From Gammaproteobacteria bacterium (GTDB lineage: Bacteria; Pseudomonadota; Gammaproteobacteria; Steroidobacterales; Woeseiaceae): a stretch of 50,700 nt of DNA. A model generated the notes under the pieces. The model did not search any database. It saw only the letters and a list, made by a program, of their open reading frames with translations, and had not been told where the DNA came from. The stretch spans positions 1 through 50,700 of the forward strand of contig JAOTWB010000017.1 in assembly GCA_029863125.1 (NCBI GenBank). The letters run 5' to 3'. This document shows positions 42,529 to 49,768 of the stretch, piece after piece. A program made the translations under genes and the position numbers. How positions within the stretch are numbered: position 1 is the first letter of the stretch; every line of letters begins with the position of its first letter.

Positions 42529-43865
42529 CCCCACAGCCGTTTCCACCACGGTTCTTTCCTTGGCAACGGCGACTGGCCGCCGGAAAACGGAATCTTCGCG
42601 CGGATGTCGTCGATGTCCCAACCCGTCAGACTGGCAAGCTGCTGCGCCTCGCGCTCCTGGCGATCGCGGACGCTGGCCTGGTATTGCGTTGCGTCACAAC
42701 TGGTCTCACCCTTCCAGGGATGACGGATGACGTATCGGCCCTGGTAGTTCTGGCGGTCGCCGGTTTCCTGAAATACGAGGTCTTCCGGAAAATGCTCGCG
42801 GTCATAGCGCACGTGCAGCCGCGTTACGAATACGTTCTGCGCGGGTGACGGCGCGATCCTGGTCGTACGGTTGTTGCTGTCGCCAACCCAGAATACGCCG
42901 AGTTGACGCAGCTCCTTCGCGCTGAGAGGGTCCGCGGCACAAGGGTCACACCAAGCCATGTCCCAGGCGTATTCAAGGAATACAGCGCGCTCCTTTTCTG
43001 CTCGCGTCTGCTTGTCGAACATTGCCCGGTAGAAGTCGGCGAATTCACCCTGGACAAACTCGGGAACTTCAATATTGGTCGGGACTTTCACCGTGCGATA
43101 GTTCGTCGTTTCGACGCGACCCGTTCGGGTCAGCGCGTAAACGTAAAGCTCCTGTTTACCCTTGGCATTGAGCGTCCCGAGCCGGATCGGAAGCATGAAC
43201 CGGTTGCTTTCATAAGCGACCTGCAGCGGACGCAGGTACTGGTATCCGAGCTTCGATTGCTCTTCCAAATTGACCCTCGCAACGAAGAAACGCATGTCCT
43301 GCTTCAGGTAGCTGTCGACGACGCCCCTGGCGCCACGGGGAATGCGGTAGCCATTGTCGTTCAGCCAGCGAATGAGCCCGTCACTTTGTGCGGCAGACAG
43401 TATCAGGATGTCGTATTCGCCAACGGTGTAGCTGGCCTCGATCGTGACACCCTGGGAACGGGCGGCGCGCTTCATTTCGGCACTGGATTTCGGAAAGGCC
43501 ACGCCGTTTTGTGACATTTCCATGCGATCGTATCGCAGGCAGGGGTCCGGGTCGTGATACTCGACGAGCCGTGGCGCCGTGTACGCATCGAGGTGCTGAA
43601 TGACAGCACGATCACCCACGTTGATCTGTTCGCGTTCGATCATTGTAGGAACGGGTACCACCACGGCGAAGTCGGCGACCTCGCCCTCGAAGTCATTCGC
43701 CATGGTGATGACGGTCCTGTTTTCATCCCGGACCAGCACAACCTGAGACGCGCGATTGAACAGGCTGGTATCGGCTCGTGCGACGTAGAAGCCGCAGAAC
43801 GCCTGGGCGGATGTCGTAATAACGATCGTCAGCAGGGCTGCGATCACAGATATCAGGGTCTTCAT
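42525..43865 (-). CDS. DUF2330 secreted protein
   Basis: A 446-residue exported protein. The signal peptide (TLISVIAALLTIVITTSAQA) precedes FCGFYVARADTSLFNRASQV, the typical DUF2330 opening. The pattern continues with ANDFEGEVADFAVVVPVPT, SYTVGEYDILILSAAQSDGL, WLNDNGYRIPRGA and YVYALTRTGRVET. ATG 43865 has AAAGGAG upstream. DUF2330 proteins are uncharacterised and often lie beside an RnfD-like membrane protein, as here: this gene follows the RnfD-like gene by one base. The C-terminus is tryptophan/proline-rich (KEPWWKRLWG). Confidence 0.85.
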   Translation of the reverse strand: MKTLISVIAALLTIVITTSAQAFCGFYVARADTSLFNRASQVVLVRDENRTVITMANDFEGEVADFAVVVPVPTMIEREQINVGDRAVIQHLDAYTAPRLVEYHDPDPCLRYDRMEMSQNGVAFPKSSAEMKRAARSQGVTIEASYTVGEYDILILSAAQSDGLIRWLNDNGYRIPRGARGVVDSYLKQDMRFFVARVNLEEQSKLGYQYLRPLQVAYESNRFMLPIRLGTLNAKGKQELYVYALTRTGRVETTNYRTVKVPTNIEVPEFVQGEFADFYRAMFDKQTRAEKERAVFLEYAWDMAWCDPCAADPLSAKELRQLGVFWVGDSNNRTTRIAPSPAQNVFVTRLHVRYDREHFPEDLVFQETGDRQNYQGRYVIRHPWKGETSCDATQYQASVRDRQEREAQQLASLTGWDIDDIRAKIPFSGGQSPLPRKEPWWKRLWG

Positions 43866-43866
43866 C

Positions 43867-44709
43867 TTAAACTCCTTTGGCTTCGTTCTTTGCGCACGCG
43901 GCGGGATTCGCCCATTGGTAGATTCTTCCGCGAGCGAGCATGTCAATGAGCGGTACCGTGGGTGCAGACATAATCAGCGCGAGAATCGGACCGTTCGGCT
44001 CGAAATAGATGAACTGGATAATGAACGCGACGCTGGCGACTAGAGCCGCAAACAACACGCGGCCGGCTGGCGAGTTTGGCGTCGTCTTCGGGTCCGAGAT
44101 CATGAAGAAGGCGAAGATCAACAGCGCGCCGTTCTGTAGCTGGTGCATCGGAATAGCGAGAGGATCCCCGAGCCATGCCGCTCTGCCGAACAACAGGCCG
44201 GCGTAAATTAGCAAGAACGCAATCGTCGTCTCTGCACGTCGGGCGCGCGTCAGAACCAAAAAGCCAAGGCAGGCAAGTGTGAATGCGCCGATGGCCGCGC
44301 TGCCCCATTGTCCCGACGAGACCCATGCCTGGTCGCTTGAGACCATGAGTGTAACCAGCCCCAGGTTGGCGGGATTAAAGAGATGTTTGCCGCGAAAGCG
44401 GAGGAGGAATTTACTGCCGATCGCAATAGCGGCGGCAGCTGCCGCGAGTGCGAACTCATCGCTACGCAGCAGCAGTGTGAGTGACAGCGACGTGATCAGG
44501 GGGCTCAGTGGATCGAAACGCGGCAGCTTCGCGTACAGGGTACCGAGGAACTGTACGCCGAGCGCGGTGATAACGATCGTGGCCGCGTTCTGCCAGCGAA
44601 TGCCAAAGTCCAGGGCGATGACGCCGAAACAGACTAGCGAGGTCAATACCGCGATCTGGTAGTAGCGGGGATCCTGGAAGCGATCCAGATGTCGACTTGA
44701 TGCCTTCAT
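43867..44709 (-). CDS. RnfD/NqrB-like membrane protein
   Basis: A 280-residue integral membrane protein of the RnfD/NqrB type. It begins HLDRFQDPRYYQIAVLTSLV and has about eight to ten hydrophobic helices. The segment GKHLFNPANLGLVTLMVSSD resembles the flavin-region KHLFNPAA of NqrB/RnfD, though the threonine of the covalent FMN motif is not clearly placed; FFMISDPKTTPNSPAGR is the second conserved region. No other rnf genes are here, so it is not part of a standard Rnf complex. It is coupled to the DUF2330 gene. ATG 44709 is favoured over the TTG at 44766. Confidence 0.8.
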   Translation of the reverse strand: MKASSRHLDRFQDPRYYQIAVLTSLVCFGVIALDFGIRWQNAATIVITALGVQFLGTLYAKLPRFDPLSPLITSLSLTLLLRSDEFALAAAAAAIAIGSKFLLRFRGKHLFNPANLGLVTLMVSSDQAWVSSGQWGSAAIGAFTLACLGFLVLTRARRAETTIAFLLIYAGLLFGRAAWLGDPLAIPMHQLQNGALLIFAFFMISDPKTTPNSPAGRVLFAALVASVAFIIQFIYFEPNGPILALIMSAPTVPLIDMLARGRIYQWANPAACAKNEAKGV

Positions 44710-44810
44710 GCCCGGTGTAAACGCCTGCAAAGCGGTTTCGGGTTTAAAACTCGCGCTAATCGGCAATAGCTGGTGAATCTGGCCCCGTATTCCCCGGTGC
44801 CTGCATGGTC

Positions 44811-44819
44811 TGCTATAAT
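44811..44819 (+). promoter_or_regulatory. extended -10 promoter candidate
   Basis: TGCTATAAT is a perfect extended -10 element (TGn plus TATAAT). No good -35 is present 17 nt upstream, which extended -10 promoters can tolerate. It would transcribe toward the DUF6249/ECF sigma operon starting at 44924. A second, weaker TATACT is at 44842-44847. Confidence 0.4.
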
Positions 44820-44923
44820 TATGTTAATAAAAACAGCCGGTTATACTATTGCATCCAAAATCACGACGGCGTGCATCTACTCGATGAAAGCAATTCTTGT
44901 AGCCGCAATCTGGAGTAATTGAA

Positions 44924-45289
44924 GTGACCGAAGAGACTATCCCTATTGTAATGTTCCTAGGACTGACCATCGTATTCGTAGCGTTGTTCTGGTTTCGCTA
45001 TCGCGCGCGTCGTGAAATGCAGGAGACCTTTCGTATTGCGCTCGATAAAGGTCACGAGCTCACGCCGGAAATCATTGATCGCCTGGGTCACCCCAAGGCG
45101 AGCAAAGACAAGGACCTCCGTCTCGGCGTCATCTGGATGGCAATTGCCGTCGGACTGGTGTTGTGTGGCCTTGCCGTTCCGGATTCCAGTGGTGACGCGT
45201 TGCGGGGCATCCTCGCAGGTGCAGCTTTCCCGTTTGCCCTGGGAATCGCATACATGATCCTGTATCGATTCACGGAACGCGGCCAGTAG
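44924..45289 (+). CDS. DUF6249-type small membrane protein
   Basis: A 121-residue membrane protein. The N-terminal helix IVMFLGLTIVFVALFWF precedes a basic segment YRARREMQETFRIALDKGHE, then LGHPKASKDKDLRLGVIWM and two further helices. Start GTG 44924 has GGAG about 8 nt upstream. The K-x-H-E and KDKDLRLG features match DUF6249 proteins, which are commonly encoded just before an ECF sigma factor and a small membrane protein, as here (14-nt gap). The function is unknown; a sensory or anti-sigma role is possible. Confidence 0.8.
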   Translation: MTEETIPIVMFLGLTIVFVALFWFRYRARREMQETFRIALDKGHELTPEIIDRLGHPKASKDKDLRLGVIWMAIAVGLVLCGLAVPDSSGDALRGILAGAAFPFALGIAYMILYRFTERGQ

Positions 45290-45303
45290 GCGGATAATCG
45301 ACG

Positions 45304-45855
45304 TTGAGAAACGGTGACGATCATCAGCTCGTTGTAAGAGCGGTTTCCGCACAGGACACTGCGGCATTCGGGGAGCTGGTGCGGCGTCACCAGTCGCAGG
45401 TGCGTAATTTCCTGCGCAAGTTGACCGGTGATATGGCCACCGCCGATGACCTGTCGCAGGATTGTTTCATGCACGCCTGGGACAAGCTACAGACGTTTTC
45501 GGGCCGGGGATCGTTCATCGGCTGGCTGCTTAAAATCGCGTACACGACGTTCCTGCAGTCGAAGCGAAAATCGAAACGCTATGCCCAGATACTCGAGCAG
45601 GTCGGACATAAGATGGAAACGGAAGGACAGAGCTTCAGCGCCCAATCGGAAGAAGTGACGGATCTGGATAAGTTGCTTGCCGTATTGGATGACGAAGAAC
45701 GCGCGATCATGATTATGTCTTATGCGGCCGGATTGTCCCATCGTGAAATCAGTGATGCGACCTCGATGCCGGTAGGGACCGTGAAATCGGTGATTTTTCG
45801 TGGTAAACAGAAGATCAGGACGAGTTTTGACATCAAAGATCATCAATATGGCTGA
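45304..45855 (+). CDS. RNA polymerase ECF sigma factor (second)
   Basis: A 183-residue ECF sigma factor. Region 2: AFGELVRRHQSQVRNFLRKL, ATADDLSQDCFMHAWDKLQT and IGWLLKIAYTTFLQSKRKSK. Region 4: LDDEERAIMIMSYAAGLSHR and the helix-turn-helix ISDATSMPVGTVKSVIFRGK. The start is TTG 45304; no ATG lies near. The stop overlaps the next gene by 8 nt. It is flanked by DUF6249 and a small membrane protein and is unrelated in close sequence to the ECF factor at 12074. Target promoters unknown. Confidence 0.85.
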   Translation: MRNGDDHQLVVRAVSAQDTAAFGELVRRHQSQVRNFLRKLTGDMATADDLSQDCFMHAWDKLQTFSGRGSFIGWLLKIAYTTFLQSKRKSKRYAQILEQVGHKMETEGQSFSAQSEEVTDLDKLLAVLDDEERAIMIMSYAAGLSHREISDATSMPVGTVKSVIFRGKQKIRTSFDIKDHQYG

Positions 45856-46186
45856 GAGAATCAAAGACGCAGAGGACCGCTTTCTTGAGTCGATTTTTGA
45901 TTCGGCGCCGATCGCCGACGATGGCTTCAGTACGGCGATCGTCAGGAAAATCCGTCGCAGGTTCTGGCTCAGGCGTTTGGCGCTGCCGATTGCTGCCGCG
46001 ATTGGTGGAGCGATCGCGATCAAGCCGCTGGCCGGACTCGTGACAGCCGCTGTGCGCCTGACGTCGCTGCTGCCGCAGGAGCTGCTTGCCGCGACGGCCG
46101 CACTGATCCCGCAGGCGCCGATGATCGTTCTCGGCGCAATGCTGCTGGCGGCTTTTCTGCTTGGCCTGCGAGCGCTTGACGACTAG
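45848..46186 (+). CDS. small membrane protein, likely anti-sigma partner
   Basis: A 112-residue protein overlapping the ECF sigma stop codon, so its translation is coupled. The N-terminal half is charged (ERIKDAEDRFLESIFDSAPI and IVRKIRRRFWLRR), and two hydrophobic segments follow (LALPIAAAIGGAIAIKPLAG and MIVLGAMLLAAFLLGL). This layout, a soluble cytoplasmic domain with membrane anchors after an ECF gene, fits an anti-sigma factor. No zinc motif is present. Function inferred from context. Confidence 0.65.
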   Translation: MAERIKDAEDRFLESIFDSAPIADDGFSTAIVRKIRRRFWLRRLALPIAAAIGGAIAIKPLAGLVTAAVRLTSLLPQELLAATAALIPQAPMIVLGAMLLAAFLLGLRALDD

Positions 46187-46229
46187 CAGCTGGTTTGTCA
46201 AAGCCGGGTCGCTCGGTTACATTCGGACG

Positions 46230-46436
46230 ATGACTCTTCGCGACAAAGTCGAAGCCTTGTTACCGAACTGGGAGCGTTGGTATCCAAGCCTTTTTGATGC
46301 TGCCAGTGATCTCGGCATCATCAGGCCTGACGTGTGCGACCCGAACTCCCTCCTGTTGACGCGCAGGCACGCGAAAGTCAGGCAGCGCGCCGAAGATGCG
46401 CACCGCGAAAAATGGGGCGGGAAGCCACAGGACTAA
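46230..46436 (+). CDS. conserved small hypothetical protein
   Basis: A 68-residue soluble protein: TLRDKVEALLPNWERWYPSL at the start, DLGIIRPDVCDPNSLLLTRR, then a basic C-terminus ending in REKWGGKPQD. The Trp/Tyr-rich start suggests a small globular helical fold. I do not recognise a family. It lies only 3 nt before the aminotransferase-like gene and is probably cotranscribed with it. Confidence 0.55.
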   Translation: MTLRDKVEALLPNWERWYPSLFDAASDLGIIRPDVCDPNSLLLTRRHAKVRQRAEDAHREKWGGKPQD

Positions 46437-46439
46437 CTC

Positions 46440-47711
46440 ATGCAATTCGACCTGGAATCGGTGAGGGCGCAGTTTCCGGCGCTCTCAGTCGCGGACAACG
46501 GTGTCCGGCGTATTTACTTCGACAATCCTGCGGGAACCCAGGTTCCATCCACGGTGGCCGACGCGATGTCGGACTGCCTGCTGGAAAAAAACGCGAACAT
46601 CGGCGGCTACTTCGCAACCTCGGTCGATGCAGGCCAGATAGTCGCGTCGGCTCGCGTTGCGATGGCCGATTTCCTGAATGCGCCGTCGCCGGACGAAATC
46701 ATTTTCGGTCAGAACATGACGACGATCACATTCCATATGTCGCGTTCGATCGGCCGGACCTTAAGTCCCGGCGACGAGATCATCCTGTCGCGCATGGACC
46801 ACGACGCCAACGTGTGGCCGTGGGTGTTGCTGGCTCAGGATCTGGGCCTGAATGTGAAGTGGCTGTCGTTCAATAAAGAAACCTTCGAATTCGATCCCGA
46901 TGCTGTTGATGCAATGTTGACCGACAGGACGCGCCTGCTGTGCGTTGGCGGAGCGAGCAACCTGACGGGCACGATTAACGACGTCGCCAATATCTGCGCT
47001 AAGGCACGCGACGCCGGTGCTGTCACTTACATCGATGCCGTGCAATCCGCGCCTCATGTGGTGACCGATGTTCAACGGATCGGCTGTGACTTCCTGGTCT
47101 GTTCGGCCTACAAGTTCTTTGGCCCGCATCAGGGAATCCTATGGGGTCGAAGCGAACTGCTGGAGCGTCTCGAGCCATACAAGGTACGACCGGCGCCGGA
47201 CGAAATACCGGATTGTTTCGAGACCGGGACCCAGAATCACGAGGGCGTTGCCGGGGTGGCCGCGACCGTCGACTATTTTAGGTGGATCGGCGACACGATG
47301 GCGCAGGATCATGCGTATCGCTGGCCGGAGTTTTCGGGACGGCGCCAGGCGCTGCGTGCCGCCATGGACTATCTTTTCGAATACGAAAGGTCGCTGGCCG
47401 AACGCCTGATAGACGGGCTCACGGGCATTGATGGAATAACTGTGCAAGGAATTACGGCGGCCGATGCAATGCTGCGCCGAGTCCCCACGGTCTCTTTTAC
47501 GCACGATAGCGTTGCATCCGACGCTATCGCCGAGGCTCTCGCGCGGCAAAACATCTTTGTCTGGAGCGGCCACAACTACGCGGTGGAAGTCGCGAAGACT
47601 CTGGGGATTTACGATTCGGGTGGCGCGGTGCGCGTGGGGCCGGTCCATTACAACAGCCATCGGGAGGTCGATGAACTGCTGGCTGCCCTTGCTGAGATCG
47701 TCTCTCGCTAG
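46440..47711 (+). CDS. class V aminotransferase, cysteine desulfurase-like (Cys missing)
   Basis: PLP enzyme of 423 residues of the SufS/NifS-related class V group. Motifs: RIYFDNPAGTQVP, the PLP site in MDHDANVWPWVLLAQDLGL, GGASNLTGTIND, TYIDAVQSAPHV, the PLP Lys in SAYKFFGPHQGILWGRSELL and FETGTQNHEGVAGVAA. At the place where SufS has its catalytic Cys (in RxGxHC), the corresponding loop reads IFVWSGHNYAVEVAK, with no Cys, so it may not be a desulfurase. It belongs to the poorly characterised desulfurase-like subfamily. Substrate unknown. Confidence 0.85.
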   Translation: MQFDLESVRAQFPALSVADNGVRRIYFDNPAGTQVPSTVADAMSDCLLEKNANIGGYFATSVDAGQIVASARVAMADFLNAPSPDEIIFGQNMTTITFHMSRSIGRTLSPGDEIILSRMDHDANVWPWVLLAQDLGLNVKWLSFNKETFEFDPDAVDAMLTDRTRLLCVGGASNLTGTINDVANICAKARDAGAVTYIDAVQSAPHVVTDVQRIGCDFLVCSAYKFFGPHQGILWGRSELLERLEPYKVRPAPDEIPDCFETGTQNHEGVAGVAATVDYFRWIGDTMAQDHAYRWPEFSGRRQALRAAMDYLFEYERSLAERLIDGLTGIDGITVQGITAADAMLRRVPTVSFTHDSVASDAIAEALARQNIFVWSGHNYAVEVAKTLGIYDSGGAVRVGPVHYNSHREVDELLAALAEIVSR

Positions 47712-47801
47712 ATCTTTTGGCCGGCGGCCCCCGCTTTCTGATCTATACTGTGCAGGCAAACGGCCAACGCCAAGAACCGGGAATTGCCGAGGAAACAATA
47801 A

Positions 47802-48575
47802 ATGAAAAACGCTCTTATCATGAATGTATTCGTAGTCTTGACGATTACGCTGGGATCTGCAGCGACATGGGCACAGGAGGAAAGCGAGGGGCCTGTGGTC
47901 TATCCCGTTGAAACATATACTTGCAAATACAACAAAGGGCAGGGGCCTGCAGAGCTCGATAAGGTCATCGCCGGCTGGAATGTCTATATGGACGAGCAGG
48001 GTGCCGGCAACTACTTTGCAATGACGCTAACGCCCCATTACTACGGCGGAGAAACATTTGACGTCGGTTGGCTCGGCGCGGCACCGACGGGCGAAGAACT
48101 TGGCGCCGGCGCGGATTCCTGGATCACCAATGGAGCCAAACAAGCCGCCGCATTCTCCAAGGTCCTGAGCTGCGACAGTCACAGCAACTATGCGACGATG
48201 CAGATCAAGGAATCGCCGAGCGGAGTTTCACCCGACAATATCGTACTGACTTTCGCCAATTGTTCGGCAGTGAGCGGCAAAACAATGGAAGACGTGTTTG
48301 CGGCAATTGACGCCTGGACCGAATACACGATCGAAAACGGCTACCGGAACGGGACGTGGGTGATGTTCCCGGCATACGGCGTTGACGATGTCGATTTCGA
48401 TTTCAAGCTCGTCAATGGTTACGACAGTCATACCGATATGGGCAAGGACTACGACCAATATGCGAATGACGGTGGCTACCAGAAACACGCCGAACTGCTG
48501 GGCGATGTCCTCTCGTGTGATGTCACCCGTGTCTATGACGGTGAAATCCGACGGCGCATCGCTACGGCCGAGTAG
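47802..48575 (+). CDS. secreted protein, unknown family
   Basis: A 257-residue exported protein. The signal MNVFVVLTITLGSAATWA is followed by QEESEGPVVYPVETYTCKYN. Internal features are PAELDKVIAGWNVYMDEQGA, NYFAMTLTPHYYGGETFDVG and NGTWVMFPAYGVDDVDFDFK, rich in Tyr and Trp. Four Cys at spaced positions (in TCKY, SCDSH, NCSAV and SCDVT) suggest two disulphides. Two similar halves may exist (each with GW/W and a final SCD motif). Family not recognised. It is preceded by AGGA at about 8 nt. Confidence 0.65.
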   Translation: MKNALIMNVFVVLTITLGSAATWAQEESEGPVVYPVETYTCKYNKGQGPAELDKVIAGWNVYMDEQGAGNYFAMTLTPHYYGGETFDVGWLGAAPTGEELGAGADSWITNGAKQAAAFSKVLSCDSHSNYATMQIKESPSGVSPDNIVLTFANCSAVSGKTMEDVFAAIDAWTEYTIENGYRNGTWVMFPAYGVDDVDFDFKLVNGYDSHTDMGKDYDQYANDGGYQKHAELLGDVLSCDVTRVYDGEIRRRIATAE

Positions 48576-48633
48576 ATTGGCTGCAGCCGGCTAACAGGCG
48601 CCGGTTGCCCTGTTCGTCTGACGGGCCCTGCAA

Positions 48634-48664
48634 AAACAAAGAAAGCCGCATCACTGCGGCTTTC
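48634..48664 (-). terminator. intrinsic terminator of the small minus-strand unit
   Basis: Perfect 10-bp stem GAAAGCCGCA / TGCGGCTTTC with a TCAC loop (48641-48664). On the minus strand it is followed by TTTGTTTTTG, so it ends a minus-strand transcript. That transcript contains the 26-aa gene at 48693-48773. It may also act on the + strand gene ending at 48575. Confidence 0.85.
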
Positions 48665-48682
48665 CGTGAGATCCTGTATCCG

Positions 48683-48788
48683 GAAAGGAGGCTTAGCGAC
48701 CTGTGCCGCAGGACATCATGATCATTGCCGGACCCACCGTTTCTCCAGATACCGTTATTATCCCACTCGACATGGATCACCTCCTTTC
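48683..48788 (-). repeat. 9-bp inverted repeat: Shine-Dalgarno and complementary 3' element
   Basis: On the minus transcript GAAAGGAGG (48788-48780, the Shine-Dalgarno) is exactly complementary to CCTCCTTTC (48691-48683) in the 3' UTR, with one further possible U-G pair. About 88 nt separate the arms. Pairing would hide the ribosome-binding site of the 26-aa gene until the RNA is processed. No pairing data exist; this is a sequence prediction. Confidence 0.6.
48693..48773 (-). CDS. 26-aa peptide with extremely strong Shine-Dalgarno
   Basis: A 26-codon gene in its own unit. ATG 48773 is preceded by AAGGAGGTGATCC, complementary over about 13 nt to the 16S rRNA 3' end, with 6 nt between the AGGAGG core and the start. 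An in-frame TGA sits two codons upstream, so the start is fixed. The peptide begins MSSGIITVSGETVG, continues PAMIMM and ends SCGTGR: neutral, Met-rich, with one Cys and no charged residues except one Glu and the final Arg. Not a classic hydrophobic type I toxin. It could be a toxin, a regulatory peptide or a RiPP precursor, or the transcript may act as an sRNA. No recognised family. Confidence 0.55.
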   Translation of the reverse strand: MSSGIITVSGETVGPAMIMMSCGTGR

Positions 48789-48806
48789 AGTTGTTAGCCC
48801 ACTGTC

Positions 48807-48835
48807 AGTATGTCCTGTAAACTGATAAAAACCAA
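48807..48835 (-). promoter_or_regulatory. candidate promoter of the 26-aa gene
   Basis: On the minus strand, -35 TTGGTT (48835-48830) and -10 CATACT (48812-48807) are separated by 17 bp. The start point would be near 48800, giving a transcript of about 165 nt to the terminator. Confidence 0.5.
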
Positions 48836-49006
48836 GGAAAAATTAGTTTGATAAACGCCTTCAAATTGGCGCATTGTGTGAGTTATTATTGACAGCCGAC
48901 CTCGAAGCAGTGAAAAAACGGCCACGCAATGCCGTGTATACTTTGAAGCTTGCCGGCGTTGCGGGAACCGCAGCCACATAACAATACCAACGAGTGAGAA
49001 TTAAAA

Positions 49007-49453
49007 ATGGCGATCGCAGATCTCAAGAATGTATTGAAAATCTTCAGCGGCTCCGAGGTCAGTGCGGACCGGGAGAGTGAACTATTCAAGGAAGTGTTGC
49101 TCATGACGCTTGCACGAGCGGCTAACGCCGACGTGAGCATTCAGCAATCCGAAGTCGACCTCATTCGCAGAATTCTCAAGTCTCATACCGGTGAAGATTT
49201 TAGCGCAGCGGATATTCGTGTTGCTGCGCGTGCTGAACTGTATGCGGAAGCCACGTTGGTCAAGTATTTGAACAGCGTGTACAAAAAGTTGACGGAGGCT
49301 CACCGCGTGAAAATCGTGCAGGCGCTGGCGGATGTGTTCCGTGCCGACGAGAGCATTAGTGTGCTCGAGCAGGACTTTTTCGATAACGTTGTAAAAGCGC
49401 TGCACGTCAAGTCTTGGCAGGTTGCCGGCCTGGCTGCAGGTGACGTTAGCTGA
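49007..49453 (+). CDS. TerB-like domain protein
   Basis: A 148-residue all-helical cytosolic protein resembling the TerB/DjlA-type metal-binding domain: ELFKEVLLMTLARAANADVS, IQQSEVDLIRRILKSHTGED, VKYLNSVYKKLTEAHRVKIV and LADVFRADESISVLEQDFFD. The paired AADxxIxxxE helical motifs are the mark of TerB. TerB proteins occur in tellurite-resistance and stress-linked loci; no other ter genes are nearby, so function is open. A strong terminator follows at 49481-49506. It stands alone between intergenic regions. Confidence 0.8.
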   Translation: MAIADLKNVLKIFSGSEVSADRESELFKEVLLMTLARAANADVSIQQSEVDLIRRILKSHTGEDFSAADIRVAARAELYAEATLVKYLNSVYKKLTEAHRVKIVQALADVFRADESISVLEQDFFDNVVKALHVKSWQVAGLAAGDVS

Positions 49454-49480
49454 TAAACCGGCTGATCAATTCTTGTCGGC

Positions 49481-49506
49481 AAAGGCGGGCAGGTGCCCGC
49501 CTTTTT
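49481..49506 (+). terminator. intrinsic terminator after the TerB gene
   Basis: Perfect 10-bp stem AAAGGCGGGC / GCCCGCCTTT with an AGGT loop, followed by a run CTTTTTC. It lies 28 nt after the TerB stop on the + strand. Confidence 0.92.
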
Positions 49507-49768
49507 CATTTCTCAAATGCGTCGCAACTGACTGCGGTACGCTAACGGCGGCGCCGGAACAAGCGATCAGCAGCTTCGAGCAATAATCGGGCAGCGTCGG
49601 TACCGACGCGATCTTCGTGAGAATTCTGAATCATGGATGAACGACAGGGCTGCTATTTGAACGCCAGCTGAACATCGTCGCACGGATGTCGGCGCATGCC
49701 TGCAAATTCAGCATCAATTCAGTGTCCCGGGCTTCTAATGGAGCTGTAAGGAAACAAAGGACACGGAT
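49507..49768 (+). other. intergenic stretch without gene
   Basis: Between the TerB terminator and the next start no ORF over 20 codons with a Shine-Dalgarno is visible, and no repeat or RNA-like structure stands out. The end carries AAAGGA before ATG 49769. A promoter for the following gene must lie here but I cannot place it. Confidence 0.5.

Noticed and set aside
48562-48780. 72-codon minus-strand ORF starting at GTG 48780
   Set aside because: Its start lies inside the Shine-Dalgarno and it reads through the intrinsic terminator; the 26-codon frame with ATG 48773 is better supported.
48774-48787. GGATCACCTCCTT looks like the 3' end of a 16S rRNA gene
   Set aside because: No other 16S sequence surrounds it; it is the complement of a strong Shine-Dalgarno on the minus strand.
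48889-48894. Perfect TTGACA upstream of the TerB gene
   Set aside because: No -10 element occurs 16-18 nt downstream; the nearest TATACT (48937-48942) is 42 nt away.
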